Source: CBDHHC01 sp965263345
Lineage (GTDB): Bacteria > Pseudomonadota > Alphaproteobacteria > Rhizobiales > CBDHHC01
Direction of reading: 5' to 3'
Assembly: GCA_965263345.1 (NCBI GenBank)
Contig: CBDHHC010000024.1
Coordinates: 496,001-560,000, forward strand
Length of the DNA stretch: 64,000 bases
Notes under the pieces: model-generated
What the model was told of the DNA's origin: nothing
Database searches by the model: none
The model's input: the letters and a program-made list of their open reading frames with translations, nothing else
Position numbers and translations under genes: made by a program
In this document: positions 24,052 to 32,650 of the stretch, one piece after another
Layout of the letters: every line of letters begins with the position of its first letter
Position numbering within the stretch: the first letter of the stretch is position 1

Positions 24052-25266
24052 CTGGCTGATTTATATAAATTTACAGGCCAAAAAAACTGGAAAAGCCCTC
24101 TCTTTTTCTTAATGTTGATTGTCATTGCCATGCAGCTTTCACATTCGACTTGGTTTGCCCTCTTAAACAATTTTGCAATTAATGAAGTTAACTTTACAGG
24201 AAAAGAAATTGGTACATTACAATCTTTGCGTGAGATTCCAGGTTTTCTTGCTTTTGGTGCCGTACTCTTATTACTGTATATAAAAGAACAAAATCTAGCT
24301 TTGCTCTCACTGTGCTTCCTGGGAATAGGTGTAGGTGCAACTGGTTTTTTTCCAGATGTATACAGTTTTTATTTAACAACTATGATTATGTCAGTTGGCT
24401 TTCATTACTATGAGACGATAGCACAATCTTTAGCCTTACAGTGGTTAGATAAGAAAGAAGCATCATACGGATTAGCGCGCATCATTGCAGCTTCTTCCTT
24501 TGCATCTCTCTCTGCTTTTGGCATGATTTATCTATTATGGACAATTTTTGATTTCTCTTTTGCTTATATCTATTTGGCCGCAGGAACCTTAACACTTGGA
24601 ATAATAATCTTTTGTTTTCTAACTTTTCCAAAATTTCCTCAAAAAGTTGAGCAACATAAAAAGCTGATTATCAGACAAAGATATTGGTTATACTACGCCC
24701 TAACATTTCTGAGTGGGGCTAGAAGGCAGATATTTATAGTCTTTGCTGGATTTATGATGGTGGAGAAATTTGGGTATTCCGTAACCGGAATTACAACATT
24801 ATTTCTTGTAAATCATATATTTAATATGCTTTTAGCTCCACGTATAGGCAAATTGATTGGCTATATCGGCGAACGTAAGGCTCTTACGATTGAATATCTG
24901 GGGCTCATCTTCGTATTTACCTCATATGCCTTTATAGAAAATGCAACTCTTGCAGCAGCTTTATATATTATAGATCATGCATTTTTTGCACTTGCTATAG
25001 CTATCAAAACATATTTTCAAAAGATTTCTGATCCAGCGGATATTGCTCCCACAGCAGGAGTTGCTTTCTCGATAAATCATATTGCAGCGGTGTTTTTACC
25101 AATAATATTAGGTTATGTGTGGCTAAATAACCCCTCACTCGTTTTTTTGATAGGTGCTACTATTGCATTTTTCTCACTGATATTAAGCCGTTTTGTTCCT
25201 CAAAGCCCGTCAGAGAACATAGAATTTTCCTGGAAAGAAAAAACTGTTCTGAAAGCTGCGGAATAA
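24052..25266 (+). CDS. MFS transporter with apparent CTG start
   Basis: A major facilitator protein of about 404 aa with twelve hydrophobic segments; LYIIDHAFFALAIAIKTYFQ and SINHIAAVFLPIILGYVW belong to the C-terminal half. The first in-frame ATG (24112) lies inside the first helix. Upstream, the frame is open back to a TAA at 24046, and the only good start is CTG at 24052, placed 6-7 nt after AGAGGAG. This gives a soluble leader (LADLYKFTGQKNWKSPLFF) and a full first helix. Substrate unknown. There is no neighbouring enzyme to suggest one. Confidence 0.78.
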   Translation: MADLYKFTGQKNWKSPLFFLMLIVIAMQLSHSTWFALLNNFAINEVNFTGKEIGTLQSLREIPGFLAFGAVLLLLYIKEQNLALLSLCFLGIGVGATGFFPDVYSFYLTTMIMSVGFHYYETIAQSLALQWLDKKEASYGLARIIAASSFASLSAFGMIYLLWTIFDFSFAYIYLAAGTLTLGIIIFCFLTFPKFPQKVEQHKKLIIRQRYWLYYALTFLSGARRQIFIVFAGFMMVEKFGYSVTGITTLFLVNHIFNMLLAPRIGKLIGYIGERKALTIEYLGLIFVFTSYAFIENATLAAALYIIDHAFFALAIAIKTYFQKISDPADIAPTAGVAFSINHIAAVFLPIILGYVWLNNPSLVFLIGATIAFFSLILSRFVPQSPSENIEFSWKEKTVLKAAE

Positions 25267-25405
25267 ATAAACATATCACTTGGTTTTCATAGTATAATTT
25301 CATACTATTATCATAAAATCTTGATCGTCTTAAATTATGGTTTTATGGACAAACCTTAAGTTTCGTATTAATAACATCTAAGAACATAAATATCAGGGTG
25401 GAAAC

Positions 25406-28387
25406 ATGGCTACACAGACATTTAAAAGCTTTGTTTTAGGTACATTAATATATGCACTTTCTCTATTTTTAATCTTACCTATTTCAAAAACATTTGCACT
25501 AAATGGCCCTTCGCTGGCCCCAGAATTACGTGTGGAAACTGGCATGCACACAGCGATCATTAGACGGATAGCTGTCGATCGTAACTGTTCATTATTAGTT
25601 TCTGCCTCTGATGATAAAACAGTGAGACTATGGTCACTACCAGATGGCAAGCTTATCCGTACGTATCGAATGCCAATAGGAAAGGGGCACGAAGGTAAGG
25701 CTTTTTCAGTCGCAATATCTCCTGACAGCAGATACGTCGCAACAGGTGGTTGGGATGCTCAATACGGCATTAATCGCAAAATGCATGTTTACCTATTTGA
25801 TACATATTCAGGTAGACTTGTAAGAAGACTTGGAAAATTCACAAGTGTAATCAACCAACTCGCATTTTCTGCTGATGGCCAATATCTTGCTGCCATGATA
25901 GGAAGACAAACAATAAGAGTAAAACAACCAGATGGCAAATATGTTTCAAAAGAAACTGGTGGCATGCGTGTTTGGAGAACCTCTGATTGGAAAATAATCG
26001 GCATTGATACAGATTATCAAGGTGACAGTTATGGCGCTGTTTTCGGTCCAGACAACTCTCTTTATACATCATCTTATGATGGATTTATTCGCAAATACTC
26101 CGGCTCAAATTTTAGACGTGTAGCTAAAGTTAAAGGAAAAAGCGGTAAAGAGTCCTTTGGTATCGCAGTTGATCCAACAGGCCAAAAAGTAGCTGTTGGA
26201 TATTATGATAAACCGGTTGTCGACGTCCACAATGCATCTAATCTGGCTTATGCTTTCACACCAGATGTCAAAGGAATAAAAGGTGGCAGCTTAATTTCAG
26301 TTGCTTGGTCTCAGGATGGACAAAGACTATATTCTGGCGGAGCTTATTGGGATACTGTTTCTAGAACGCGTCCTTTACGTATCTGGAAAGATGGTGGCCG
26401 TGGTAAAGCCAAGAATATCCCAGGCCCCAGAACTACAATTATGGGCCTAATCCCATGTGGGCAAAACCTTGCCGTAGCAGGAGCAGATCCAGCATTTGGA
26501 ATGGTTAGCTTTAACGGAAGACGAAAAATCTTTTGGCGCGATCGTGATAAGGCAGATATGCGCGGAAAAGATGGTAGTTTTTTTACTATCTCAGAAGACG
26601 GCAGTCGTCTTAGATTTGGTTTAGGATATCAGGATCGCTCACCTGTTTTACTTGATATTGAACGCGGCAGTTTAACAGACGCCCCTAGAGCGATCAGAAA
26701 CCTATACAAAGCAGATGTATCCAGCCTGGACATTAAAAACTGGAATGATAAATTTAACCCAACCTTTAGAGGTAGAAGAATTAAGCTTGATGAGTATGAA
26801 AGATCACGTACCATAGCTATTCGTCCAGACAAGCAAGGCTTTGTTTTAGGAGCAAACTGGTCTATGCGTGCTTATGATGACCGTGGTTATCAGCTTTGGC
26901 GATTCCAAACACCGTCCGTGGTTTGGGGAATGAATATTACACGCAATGGACAATTAGTTGTCGCAACATTTGGCGATGGAACAATCAGATGGTATCGCCT
27001 AAGTGATGGTAAAGAACTAATGGCGTTTTTTGTTAATGCTAAAGACCGTCGTTGGATCCTCTGGACACCAAAGGGGTATTATATGGCATCTCCTGGTGGT
27101 GAAGACTTGATTGGTTGGCATTTAAATCAAGGCTGGAACCAGGCAGCTGACTTTTTCCCAAGTTCAAGATTTAGAGATCGTTTTTACCGACCTGATATTG
27201 TAAAAAAAGTTTTAGAACTTCTAGATGAAGACGACGCCATTGAAGAGGCAAACAGACTTTCAAAAAGAAAGAGAAATGATGAGGATATTCGTAAGAAACT
27301 CCCCCCTATCATTAACATTCTAAATCCTGTAGAAGGCACGTTATTCTCAAATCCAAAAGCATCCATTGAATACAGCTTAAGATCGCCTTCTGGGCAAAAA
27401 ATTACAAAAGTTGATATTTTAGTTGATGGACGCCCAATCAACTCTGCGGATCTTGAAAGTTACTCGATACCAAAAACTGGAGATATTGGCCGCTTAAATA
27501 TTAAATTGCCAAAACGTAATGTAAATATCTCTCTAATTGCTAGAACAAAATTTTCTGCAAGTGAGGCAGCAAGCCTTGGGTTAAAATGGAAAGGCCCTCC
27601 ACCAAGACAACAAACAGTCGATATCAATAAACCAAAACTTTATGCCTTATTAATCGGCGTCAGTGATTATGCAAATGATGATTTCAAACTTCGATATGCA
27701 GCGAAAGATGCAGAAGATTTTGCACAAGCTCTTAAACTGCAAGAAGGTGGAGTTTATCGTGAGGTAGAACTCAAAGTTCTTACAAACTCACAAGCAACTG
27801 CTGGAAATATTCGTGATGCTCTTGATTGGCTAGAGGGTGAAGTTACCTCTAGAGATGTTGGGCTTTTATTCATGGCTGGTCATGGTATGACAGATTTGAA
27901 ACAACGTTTCTTCTATCTCCCTTATGATGGCAATCCCGAAAAATTAAGACGAACTGCTATTCCTCAACATGATATCCAAAGTGTGATTTCATCTCTTGCA
28001 GGTAAAGCTTTGATGTTTGTTGATGCCTGCCACTCAGCAGGAAGTTTTGGTTCAGGAACACAAACACGAGGACTTTCCCTTGTTGATATAAATGGTATTG
28101 TCAACGAACTCTCCAGTGCTGAGAATGGCGTTGTTATGTTTGCATCATCAACTGGACGTGAACTATCTATTGAAGACTCACGATGGGAAAATGGTGCCTT
28201 TACCGAAGCCTTACTGGAAGGGTTCCAAGGTCGTGCGGACTATAATAAGAATAACGCAATTTCTGTTAAAGAACTTGACCTCTGGCTATCAGAACGTGTG
28301 AAAGAGCTCACAAATAAAAAACAACATCCAGTGGCTCGCAAACCTCCTACAGTTCCAGATTTCCCAATTGCTCTTGCCAAAGAGTAA
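25406..28387 (+). CDS. Secreted WD40-repeat caspase-family protein
   Basis: A 993-aa protein with a signal peptide (about 1-31, ending TFALN). Residues about 45-560 form WD40-type repeats (SASDDKTVRLWSLPDGKLIRT; VATGGWDAQYG; VVATFGDGTIRWYRLSDG). A linker of about 150 residues with an Ig-like strand region follows. The C-terminal third is a caspase/metacaspase p20-like domain starting LYALLIGVSDY, with the catalytic pair His826 (FMAGHGM) and Cys875 (VDACHSAGSF). It is thus a probable periplasmic or surface cysteine protease whose propeller senses a partner. No toxin-antitoxin or defence gene is adjacent. A terminator follows, so it is monocistronic. Confidence 0.88.
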   Translation: MATQTFKSFVLGTLIYALSLFLILPISKTFALNGPSLAPELRVETGMHTAIIRRIAVDRNCSLLVSASDDKTVRLWSLPDGKLIRTYRMPIGKGHEGKAFSVAISPDSRYVATGGWDAQYGINRKMHVYLFDTYSGRLVRRLGKFTSVINQLAFSADGQYLAAMIGRQTIRVKQPDGKYVSKETGGMRVWRTSDWKIIGIDTDYQGDSYGAVFGPDNSLYTSSYDGFIRKYSGSNFRRVAKVKGKSGKESFGIAVDPTGQKVAVGYYDKPVVDVHNASNLAYAFTPDVKGIKGGSLISVAWSQDGQRLYSGGAYWDTVSRTRPLRIWKDGGRGKAKNIPGPRTTIMGLIPCGQNLAVAGADPAFGMVSFNGRRKIFWRDRDKADMRGKDGSFFTISEDGSRLRFGLGYQDRSPVLLDIERGSLTDAPRAIRNLYKADVSSLDIKNWNDKFNPTFRGRRIKLDEYERSRTIAIRPDKQGFVLGANWSMRAYDDRGYQLWRFQTPSVVWGMNITRNGQLVVATFGDGTIRWYRLSDGKELMAFFVNAKDRRWILWTPKGYYMASPGGEDLIGWHLNQGWNQAADFFPSSRFRDRFYRPDIVKKVLELLDEDDAIEEANRLSKRKRNDEDIRKKLPPIINILNPVEGTLFSNPKASIEYSLRSPSGQKITKVDILVDGRPINSADLESYSIPKTGDIGRLNIKLPKRNVNISLIARTKFSASEAASLGLKWKGPPPRQQTVDINKPKLYALLIGVSDYANDDFKLRYAAKDAEDFAQALKLQEGGVYREVELKVLTNSQATAGNIRDALDWLEGEVTSRDVGLLFMAGHGMTDLKQRFFYLPYDGNPEKLRRTAIPQHDIQSVISSLAGKALMFVDACHSAGSFGSGTQTRGLSLVDINGIVNELSSAENGVVMFASSTGRELSIEDSRWENGAFTEALLEGFQGRADYNKNNAISVKELDLWLSERVKELTNKKQHPVARKPPTVPDFPIALAKE

Positions 28388-28399
28388 AATAAATATCTA

Positions 28400-28429
28400 G
28401 GCGGATAATCAAAAGATTGTCCGCCTTTT
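28400..28429 (+). terminator. Terminator of caspase gene
   Basis: GGCGGATAATC / GATTGTCCGCC (one G-U pair) with an AAAA loop is followed by TTTT, 13 bp after the stop codon. This is a clear rho-independent terminator. Confidence 0.92.
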
Positions 28430-28596
28430 CATATTTCACAACCTTTAAAAATCAATAACACATTATATGTTAAATTTAATGTGGCTAATTATTGTTATAT
28501 TAAACTAACGTCTCATATCCAGTAGTTAACAAAGTCATTTAAAATAACGCTTTTAATTAAAACAAAATATTTATAATAATATAAAGGCTAATCTAT

Positions 28597-28962
28597 ATGA
28601 ATAAATTGATATTTGTTTTCATAATCAATCTCATCATAATGACAAATACCTCCTTCGCTCAGAATTTTAGTTGTACCAGTCTCGAAAAAACCCAAACGCA
28701 CCTGACTGACAAAACCAAGAGCTTAAAAATACAATACCCAAACGAAACAACTTTTTACGATTTTGGACTAAATATGACCCGAGGAGCAACAGCAGAACTA
28801 GCCGGCTATTATATTCTCCTCATCACACGAAAAGTACAAGAATGCACAAAGTCAGTTACAAAAAACTCTTGTGATCTCGTGGCTCAAAAAGCGATCGAAT
28901 TAATCCAGGAAGGACTAAACTTCTGTGAAGCAGATCGCGAAGTAAAATGTGGCTTATGCTAA
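28597..28962 (+). CDS. Small secreted cysteine-rich protein
   Basis: A 121-aa protein with a signal peptide (about 1-21, ending SFAQ). The mature part has six cysteines (26, 83, 92, 110, 118, 121), an even number consistent with three disulfides, and ends in KCGLC. AAAGG lies about 12 nt upstream of the ATG. It ends 4 bp before the convergent chrA stop. I do not recognise the family. It is a plausible periplasmic protein of unknown role. Confidence 0.6.
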   Translation: MNKLIFVFIINLIIMTNTSFAQNFSCTSLEKTQTHLTDKTKSLKIQYPNETTFYDFGLNMTRGATAELAGYYILLITRKVQECTKSVTKNSCDLVAQKAIELIQEGLNFCEADREVKCGLC

Positions 28963-28966
28963 TATC

Positions 28967-30268
28967 TCAAAACGAAATAAGAGTCATCAAAACGCCTATT
29001 CCAGATGAGGCGATCAGCACTTGCCAAATCTGCCAGTGAAGTCTGAACATCAGAAAGGCACATAATCCGGAAAGTAGAGTTGGCTTCCAATCTAATGTAC
29101 TAAAAACAGGCATTGTAAATTTCAAAACACCAATATTATAAAGATTAATTTCTGCAAAAAAAACATGAAATCCAAACCAAATTGACAAATTTAAAATAAC
29201 ACCAACAACTGCTGCGGTAATTGCAGAAAGTGCCCCTTTTAATCTTGGTTGGCTAGAAATCCATTCAATATAAGGAGCACCTGCAAATATCCATAAAAAA
29301 CATGGGACAAATGTCACCCAGAGTGCAACGATAGCCCCTGCTAAACCATACCATATCCCACCATCTTTAAATGCGGCAAGAAATCCAACAAATTCCGTTA
29401 CAAGAATAAGCGGCCCAGGTGTTGTCTCTGCAAGGCCTAATCCGTCAATCATCTCACCAGTTTCAAGCCAGCCGAAATTTTGAACAACATCCTGCCCCAT
29501 ATAAGCAAGAACAGCATAAGCGCCACCAAATGTAACAACAGCAAGTTTCGAAAAGAAAATATAAATCTTCTGCAAAATATCTGTTTCACCTATCAAACTC
29601 AGCAACAATAATGGTGCCCACCAAATAACAAGCCACATGAAAATGGTCTGAACTGTTTGAATCAATGATATTTGTATATCTGATGCTATTCTATGCTCGT
29701 CATTGCTTTTCCTGCTAAAAAAGAACCCATAACTTGCAGCAAGTAAAATAATCAACGGATATGGCAAGGCAAACAAAAACAATCCAACAAATGTCAACCC
29801 GGCGATAATCCAATGCTCTGCACCTTTTAAAGCCCTCTTGGCCACTCTCATTAAAGCTTCAATGACAATAATTATAACGGCAGCTTTCACACCTAAAAAA
29901 ACCGCAGACACCAATGAAACATTGCCAAAAAACGCATAGACCATTGATAATGCTAAAACAACACCTGCACCTGGGAGGATAAATAGGAGACCCGCAATCA
30001 GGCCTCCTATCAGTCCATGCAACCTCCAGCCGGCATATGTTGCCAGCTGCATTGCTTCGGGCCCTGGTAACAGCATACAAAAATTCAACGCATTAAGGTA
30101 TTGCTGCTCACTAAGCCATTTCTTTTCATCGACAATAACTCTATGCATCAATGAAATCTGTGCCGCTGGTCCGCCAAAAGACAAAACACCAATTTTGGCC
30201 CAGATAAAAAATGCGTCTTTAAGGGAGGGTGTATGAGCGTTTTTTGTTGTTATTTCTATTGTGCTCAT
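28967..30268 (-). CDS. chrA: Chromate efflux transporter ChrA
   Basis: A 433-aa long-chain CHR-family permease formed by two related halves. The N-half has SFGGPAAQISLMHR and NFCMLLPGPEAMQLATYAGW. The C-half has TFGGAYAVLAYMGQ and GLAETTPGPLILVTEFVGF. These paired GGP/PGP motifs are diagnostic. It exports chromate from the cytoplasm, driven by the membrane potential. ATG at 30268, shortly after AGGGTAAG, is preferred to a TTG at 30301 that would overlap the upstream gene. Its start is 5 nt past the chrB-like stop, so the two are cotranscribed. Confidence 0.95.
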   Translation of the reverse strand: MSTIEITTKNAHTPSLKDAFFIWAKIGVLSFGGPAAQISLMHRVIVDEKKWLSEQQYLNALNFCMLLPGPEAMQLATYAGWRLHGLIGGLIAGLLFILPGAGVVLALSMVYAFFGNVSLVSAVFLGVKAAVIIIVIEALMRVAKRALKGAEHWIIAGLTFVGLFLFALPYPLIILLAASYGFFFSRKSNDEHRIASDIQISLIQTVQTIFMWLVIWWAPLLLLSLIGETDILQKIYIFFSKLAVVTFGGAYAVLAYMGQDVVQNFGWLETGEMIDGLGLAETTPGPLILVTEFVGFLAAFKDGGIWYGLAGAIVALWVTFVPCFLWIFAGAPYIEWISSQPRLKGALSAITAAVVGVILNLSIWFGFHVFFAEINLYNIGVLKFTMPVFSTLDWKPTLLSGLCAFLMFRLHWQIWQVLIASSGIGVLMTLISF

Positions 30269-30273
30269 ATCAC

Positions 30274-31095
30274 TTACCCTGTCTTTACATTTGTTGGCCA
30301 ATCATGTCCTTCATCTTTGGCATCTCTTGCCCAACGATAAAATGCATCATAGAGTAGCATGCCGGCGTCAAGTTGCTTTAAATCATCCTTATACATCCGC
30401 GAAAGCCCTAAAGAGGCTGCCAAAAGCCCAGCAGATTCAGGCATTATATCTAAACGGTTTGTATCAGCACCTCTGATAATTTTTGCCAAATCTTTTAATG
30501 GCCCTGTTTGAAGATCAAACTCTTCAATCATCGTATCAAAAGTGCAGGCCTCCTCGCGGTGGCTCCAAAACACATCTTCCACATCAAAAGGCGTGGCATT
30601 AAATTTTTCCGCAACCCCTAAAACTTCTAAAGGCGAAACAAATAAAAACAAAGCCTTTGGATCAACAAATCTACGGATCAACCAAGGACACGCAATCCTA
30701 TCAATTTTGGGACGATGACGGGTCACCCAAACAGTTCTCCCGTCTATATGATTCTTCGGTATTTTAGCTTCAGGCACCAAAGGATAATTCGCCTTGGCCC
30801 AGGCCACAAAGCCGCCTTCCAGGCTTTCAGCTAAAATATTCTTATCTCGTAAAAAACCAACACACCCCTGGCTAAGCTTCTGTCCTTCATGACAAATAAC
30901 AACAACCTTTTGTTTGGGATCAAGTTGCAAAGCAATCTCATGAATAGACTTATGAGACACTCTATAGGATGTCGGGATTAATCTTTCATCCAGCCCAAAA
31001 TCGTCATCAATACGAATATCAATTAGGGTTGGTAAATCCGGCGTACCGATAAGGCGGTGAAGTTGAGAACATGTAATTTGCGTTGGAGACGGCAT
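30274..31095 (-). CDS. chrB: Rhodanese-ChrB chromate resistance protein
   Basis: A 273-aa two-domain protein. Residues about 1-110 form a rhodanese domain with the active-site loop VVICHEGQKLSQG. Residues about 125-273 form the ChrB C-terminal domain (TVWVTRHRPKIDRIACPWLIRRFVDP, then a FWSHREEACTFDTM segment). ChrB proteins sense chromate and regulate or assist ChrA. The rhodanese part replaces the usual N-terminal region and may act on reactive sulfur or in redox protection. It heads the chrB-chrA operon. Its ribosome site lies in a potential hairpin described separately. Confidence 0.88.
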   Translation of the reverse strand: MPSPTQITCSQLHRLIGTPDLPTLIDIRIDDDFGLDERLIPTSYRVSHKSIHEIALQLDPKQKVVVICHEGQKLSQGCVGFLRDKNILAESLEGGFVAWAKANYPLVPEAKIPKNHIDGRTVWVTRHRPKIDRIACPWLIRRFVDPKALFLFVSPLEVLGVAEKFNATPFDVEDVFWSHREEACTFDTMIEEFDLQTGPLKDLAKIIRGADTNRLDIMPESAGLLAASLGLSRMYKDDLKQLDAGMLLYDAFYRWARDAKDEGHDWPTNVKTG

Positions 31096-31141
31096 GATGC
31101 ATCCTTCCTCTCATGTTAAAATCGAGTATCAATAAGGATGC
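31096..31141 (-). promoter_or_regulatory. Leader hairpin covering the chrB ribosome site
   Basis: On the minus strand GCATCCTT (31141-31134) can pair with AAGGATGC (31106-31099). The second arm overlaps the chrB Shine-Dalgarno AGGAAGG, 3 nt ahead of the ATG. Pairing would hide the ribosome site, so translation of chrB could be controlled. This rests on sequence complementarity alone. Confidence 0.4.
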
Positions 31142-31425
31142 GACTCTTGGGCTTGCGCCTCACGGGGTGTTCGCGAACCCCATGGTTAAAATATAGTTGA
31201 TACCCGTATCACCGTCAATGCTCTCAAACATGAAAACCTCATCTTAAATGTGCGATAACTCCTTTCTTATTATCACAATGTCACCTAAAAATAAGCTGAC
31301 ACCCCCTAATATAAGCGCGTCCCAGACCACGTGCATAACTTTTTTTGATTTTTTTACACCAATGGTTTCAATGACTTAAAAATTCTTATGGTAAAAAATT
31401 TATAAATATCGACATGCACACCCCG

Positions 31426-31486
31426 TTTCTTCCCTCGCTTGCGGGGGAAGTCCGCATGCAAAGCATGGGGGATGGGGGTAAAGCGA
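31426..31486. repeat. 61-bp dispersed hairpin repeat, copy A
   Basis: The unit begins TTTCTTCCCTCGCTTGCGGG, contains the imperfect hairpin CTTCCCTCGC/GCGGGGGAAG and ends GGGGGTAAAGCGA. It is repeated with a single mismatch at 31729. Such units are typical palindromic REP-like repeats of alphaproteobacterial gaps. Confidence 0.85.
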
Positions 31487-31523
31487 CAAACTCATTGATA
31501 TACAGATCCTATTTTAACCCCCT

Positions 31524-31557
31524 ACCCCCTCGCTGTGCGAGGGGACTTCCCCCATTT
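31524..31557. repeat. Inverted partial copy of the dispersed repeat
   Basis: TACCCCCTCGCTGTGCGAGG followed by GGACTTCCCCCATT resembles the 61-bp unit in reverse orientation (hairpin CCCCTCGC-TGT-GCGAGGGG, then ACTTCCCCC). It lies between copies A and B. Confidence 0.65.
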
Positions 31558-31603
31558 CATTGGAGGAAGAAAAAGGAGCGACAAACACCAAACTTCATTT
31601 TTT

Positions 31604-31631
31604 CGTCACCCCTGCGAAAGCAGGGGCCCAT
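31604..31631. repeat. Hairpin repeat with GAAA loop
   Basis: CCCCTGC and GCAGGGG flank a GAAA loop inside CGTCACCCCTGCGAAAGCAG, then GGGCCCAT. This matches a widespread proteobacterial intergenic repeat type (CGTCATCCCCGCGAAAGCGG...). Confidence 0.75.
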
Positions 31632-31728
31632 ACGAACGCACAACAAAGATCATCGTAAAAATCCAGCCCCCATCGTTCATGCCACTATATCAGTATGTGT
31701 AAAGCACAAAGAGTATGGCACAACCACC

Positions 31729-31789
31729 TTTCTTCCCTCGCTTGCGGGGGAAGTCCGCATGCGAAGCATGGGGGATGGGGGTAAAGCGA
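31729..31789. repeat. 61-bp dispersed hairpin repeat, copy B
   Basis: Same unit and orientation as the copy at 31426, differing at one base (GCGAAGC for GCAAAGC). The two copies are 303 bp apart. Confidence 0.85.
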
Positions 31790-31899
31790 TATATTCCCAA
31801 CCTATTGCCGGGCTCCCATATTTCCCACCCCAATTGTACATGCCATCTCAAAGACAAATTCATTCTCTTATATAAAAGCTTTAACCCGCACATAAAAAC

Positions 31900-32553
31900 A
31901 TGGCCTATCAGTATAAATGCAGCTCTTGCAGCCTTGAATTCACCCTTGGCACATTTCATCCCATGCAAGATTATGGAGGTGGCGGGGATCTTGTTTGTTT
32001 GGAATGCGGCACGCAACACACCTATGAATTCCCTCCAGAGCCCCTCATGAAGAGGTTTGATAAAGACAGCTGGACCCTCAAACATGTCATAGAAATTCCG
32101 CACGTACCAAAAACAAAGCGGCTGGAACTTATGAAGCTACTTAAAAACTGGAATGACACAGATAACCGGCAAACGCAACAGATACTCAACACCCCGCCAA
32201 TCACCCTCTTGGATATTGAAGATGACGCGGAACAAATAGAAAAAGAACAAGCTTTAAAAACTCTCGGCATTGAATACAAAACAAAGTCTGCTCAAGCCAA
32301 ACTCACACAATTCATGACCTTGCACGCAACACCCGGCCCTGTATTCGGGAGGGCTCTAAACGAAGATAATTGGATCACACTAAACATCACCCATACGACA
32401 AACGAGACGGATGGCGGGTTTTATATTGAATTGCAAAAATGCGGTGGCTGCGGAAAGATCGGAAGTTTAAGAGCATCACTTCCCAATGACTATGATATAT
32501 GCCCACATTGCAAAAACCAGACACTTAAACAAACAGGTTTCTTTACAAACTGA
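31900..32553 (+). CDS. Protein with zinc ribbons at both ends, unknown function
   Basis: A 217-aa soluble protein. An N-terminal zinc ribbon uses C7-x2-C10 and C33-x2-C36 (YKCSSC, LVCLECG). A second ribbon at the C-terminus uses C181-x2-C184 and C201-x2-C204 (KCGGCGK, ICPHCKN). Between them is a region of about 130 residues with charged helices (KEQALKTLGIEYKTK) and a strand-rich part (NWITLNITHTTN). I do not recognise the family. Zinc-ribbon pairs suggest nucleic-acid or protein contacts. No clear ribosome site precedes the ATG, so the start is uncertain. It lies just after the repeat block. Confidence 0.62.
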   Translation: MAYQYKCSSCSLEFTLGTFHPMQDYGGGGDLVCLECGTQHTYEFPPEPLMKRFDKDSWTLKHVIEIPHVPKTKRLELMKLLKNWNDTDNRQTQQILNTPPITLLDIEDDAEQIEKEQALKTLGIEYKTKSAQAKLTQFMTLHATPGPVFGRALNEDNWITLNITHTTNETDGGFYIELQKCGGCGKIGSLRASLPNDYDICPHCKNQTLKQTGFFTN

Positions 32554-32650
32554 ATAATTCATGTTTTCCCCTCATAGGTTTGCAAAGCCCACCTCTTATT
32601 AATGCCGTTTTATTTTGATAACGATAATATAAAATGGGAGCCTGAATCGA

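Larger units (their letters stand above)
31142..31899. other. Repeat-rich intergenic region
   Basis: About 760 bases hold the chrB promoter side and a set of dispersed, hairpin-forming repeats (annotated one by one). A small GC-rich hairpin, GGGGTTCGCGAACACCCC on the minus strand, lies near 31165-31182. Open frames over the repeats are repetitive and not credible genes. Confidence 0.6.

Noticed and set aside
31426..31789. Repeat cluster as a CRISPR array
   Set aside because: Units are 61 bp, only two in direct order about 300 bp apart, with no regular spacers and no cas genes.
31414..31875. 153-codon plus-strand frame across the repeat cluster
   Set aside because: It repeats FLPSLAGEVRMxSMGDGGKA because it reads through two copies of a 61-bp noncoding repeat; no ribosome site.
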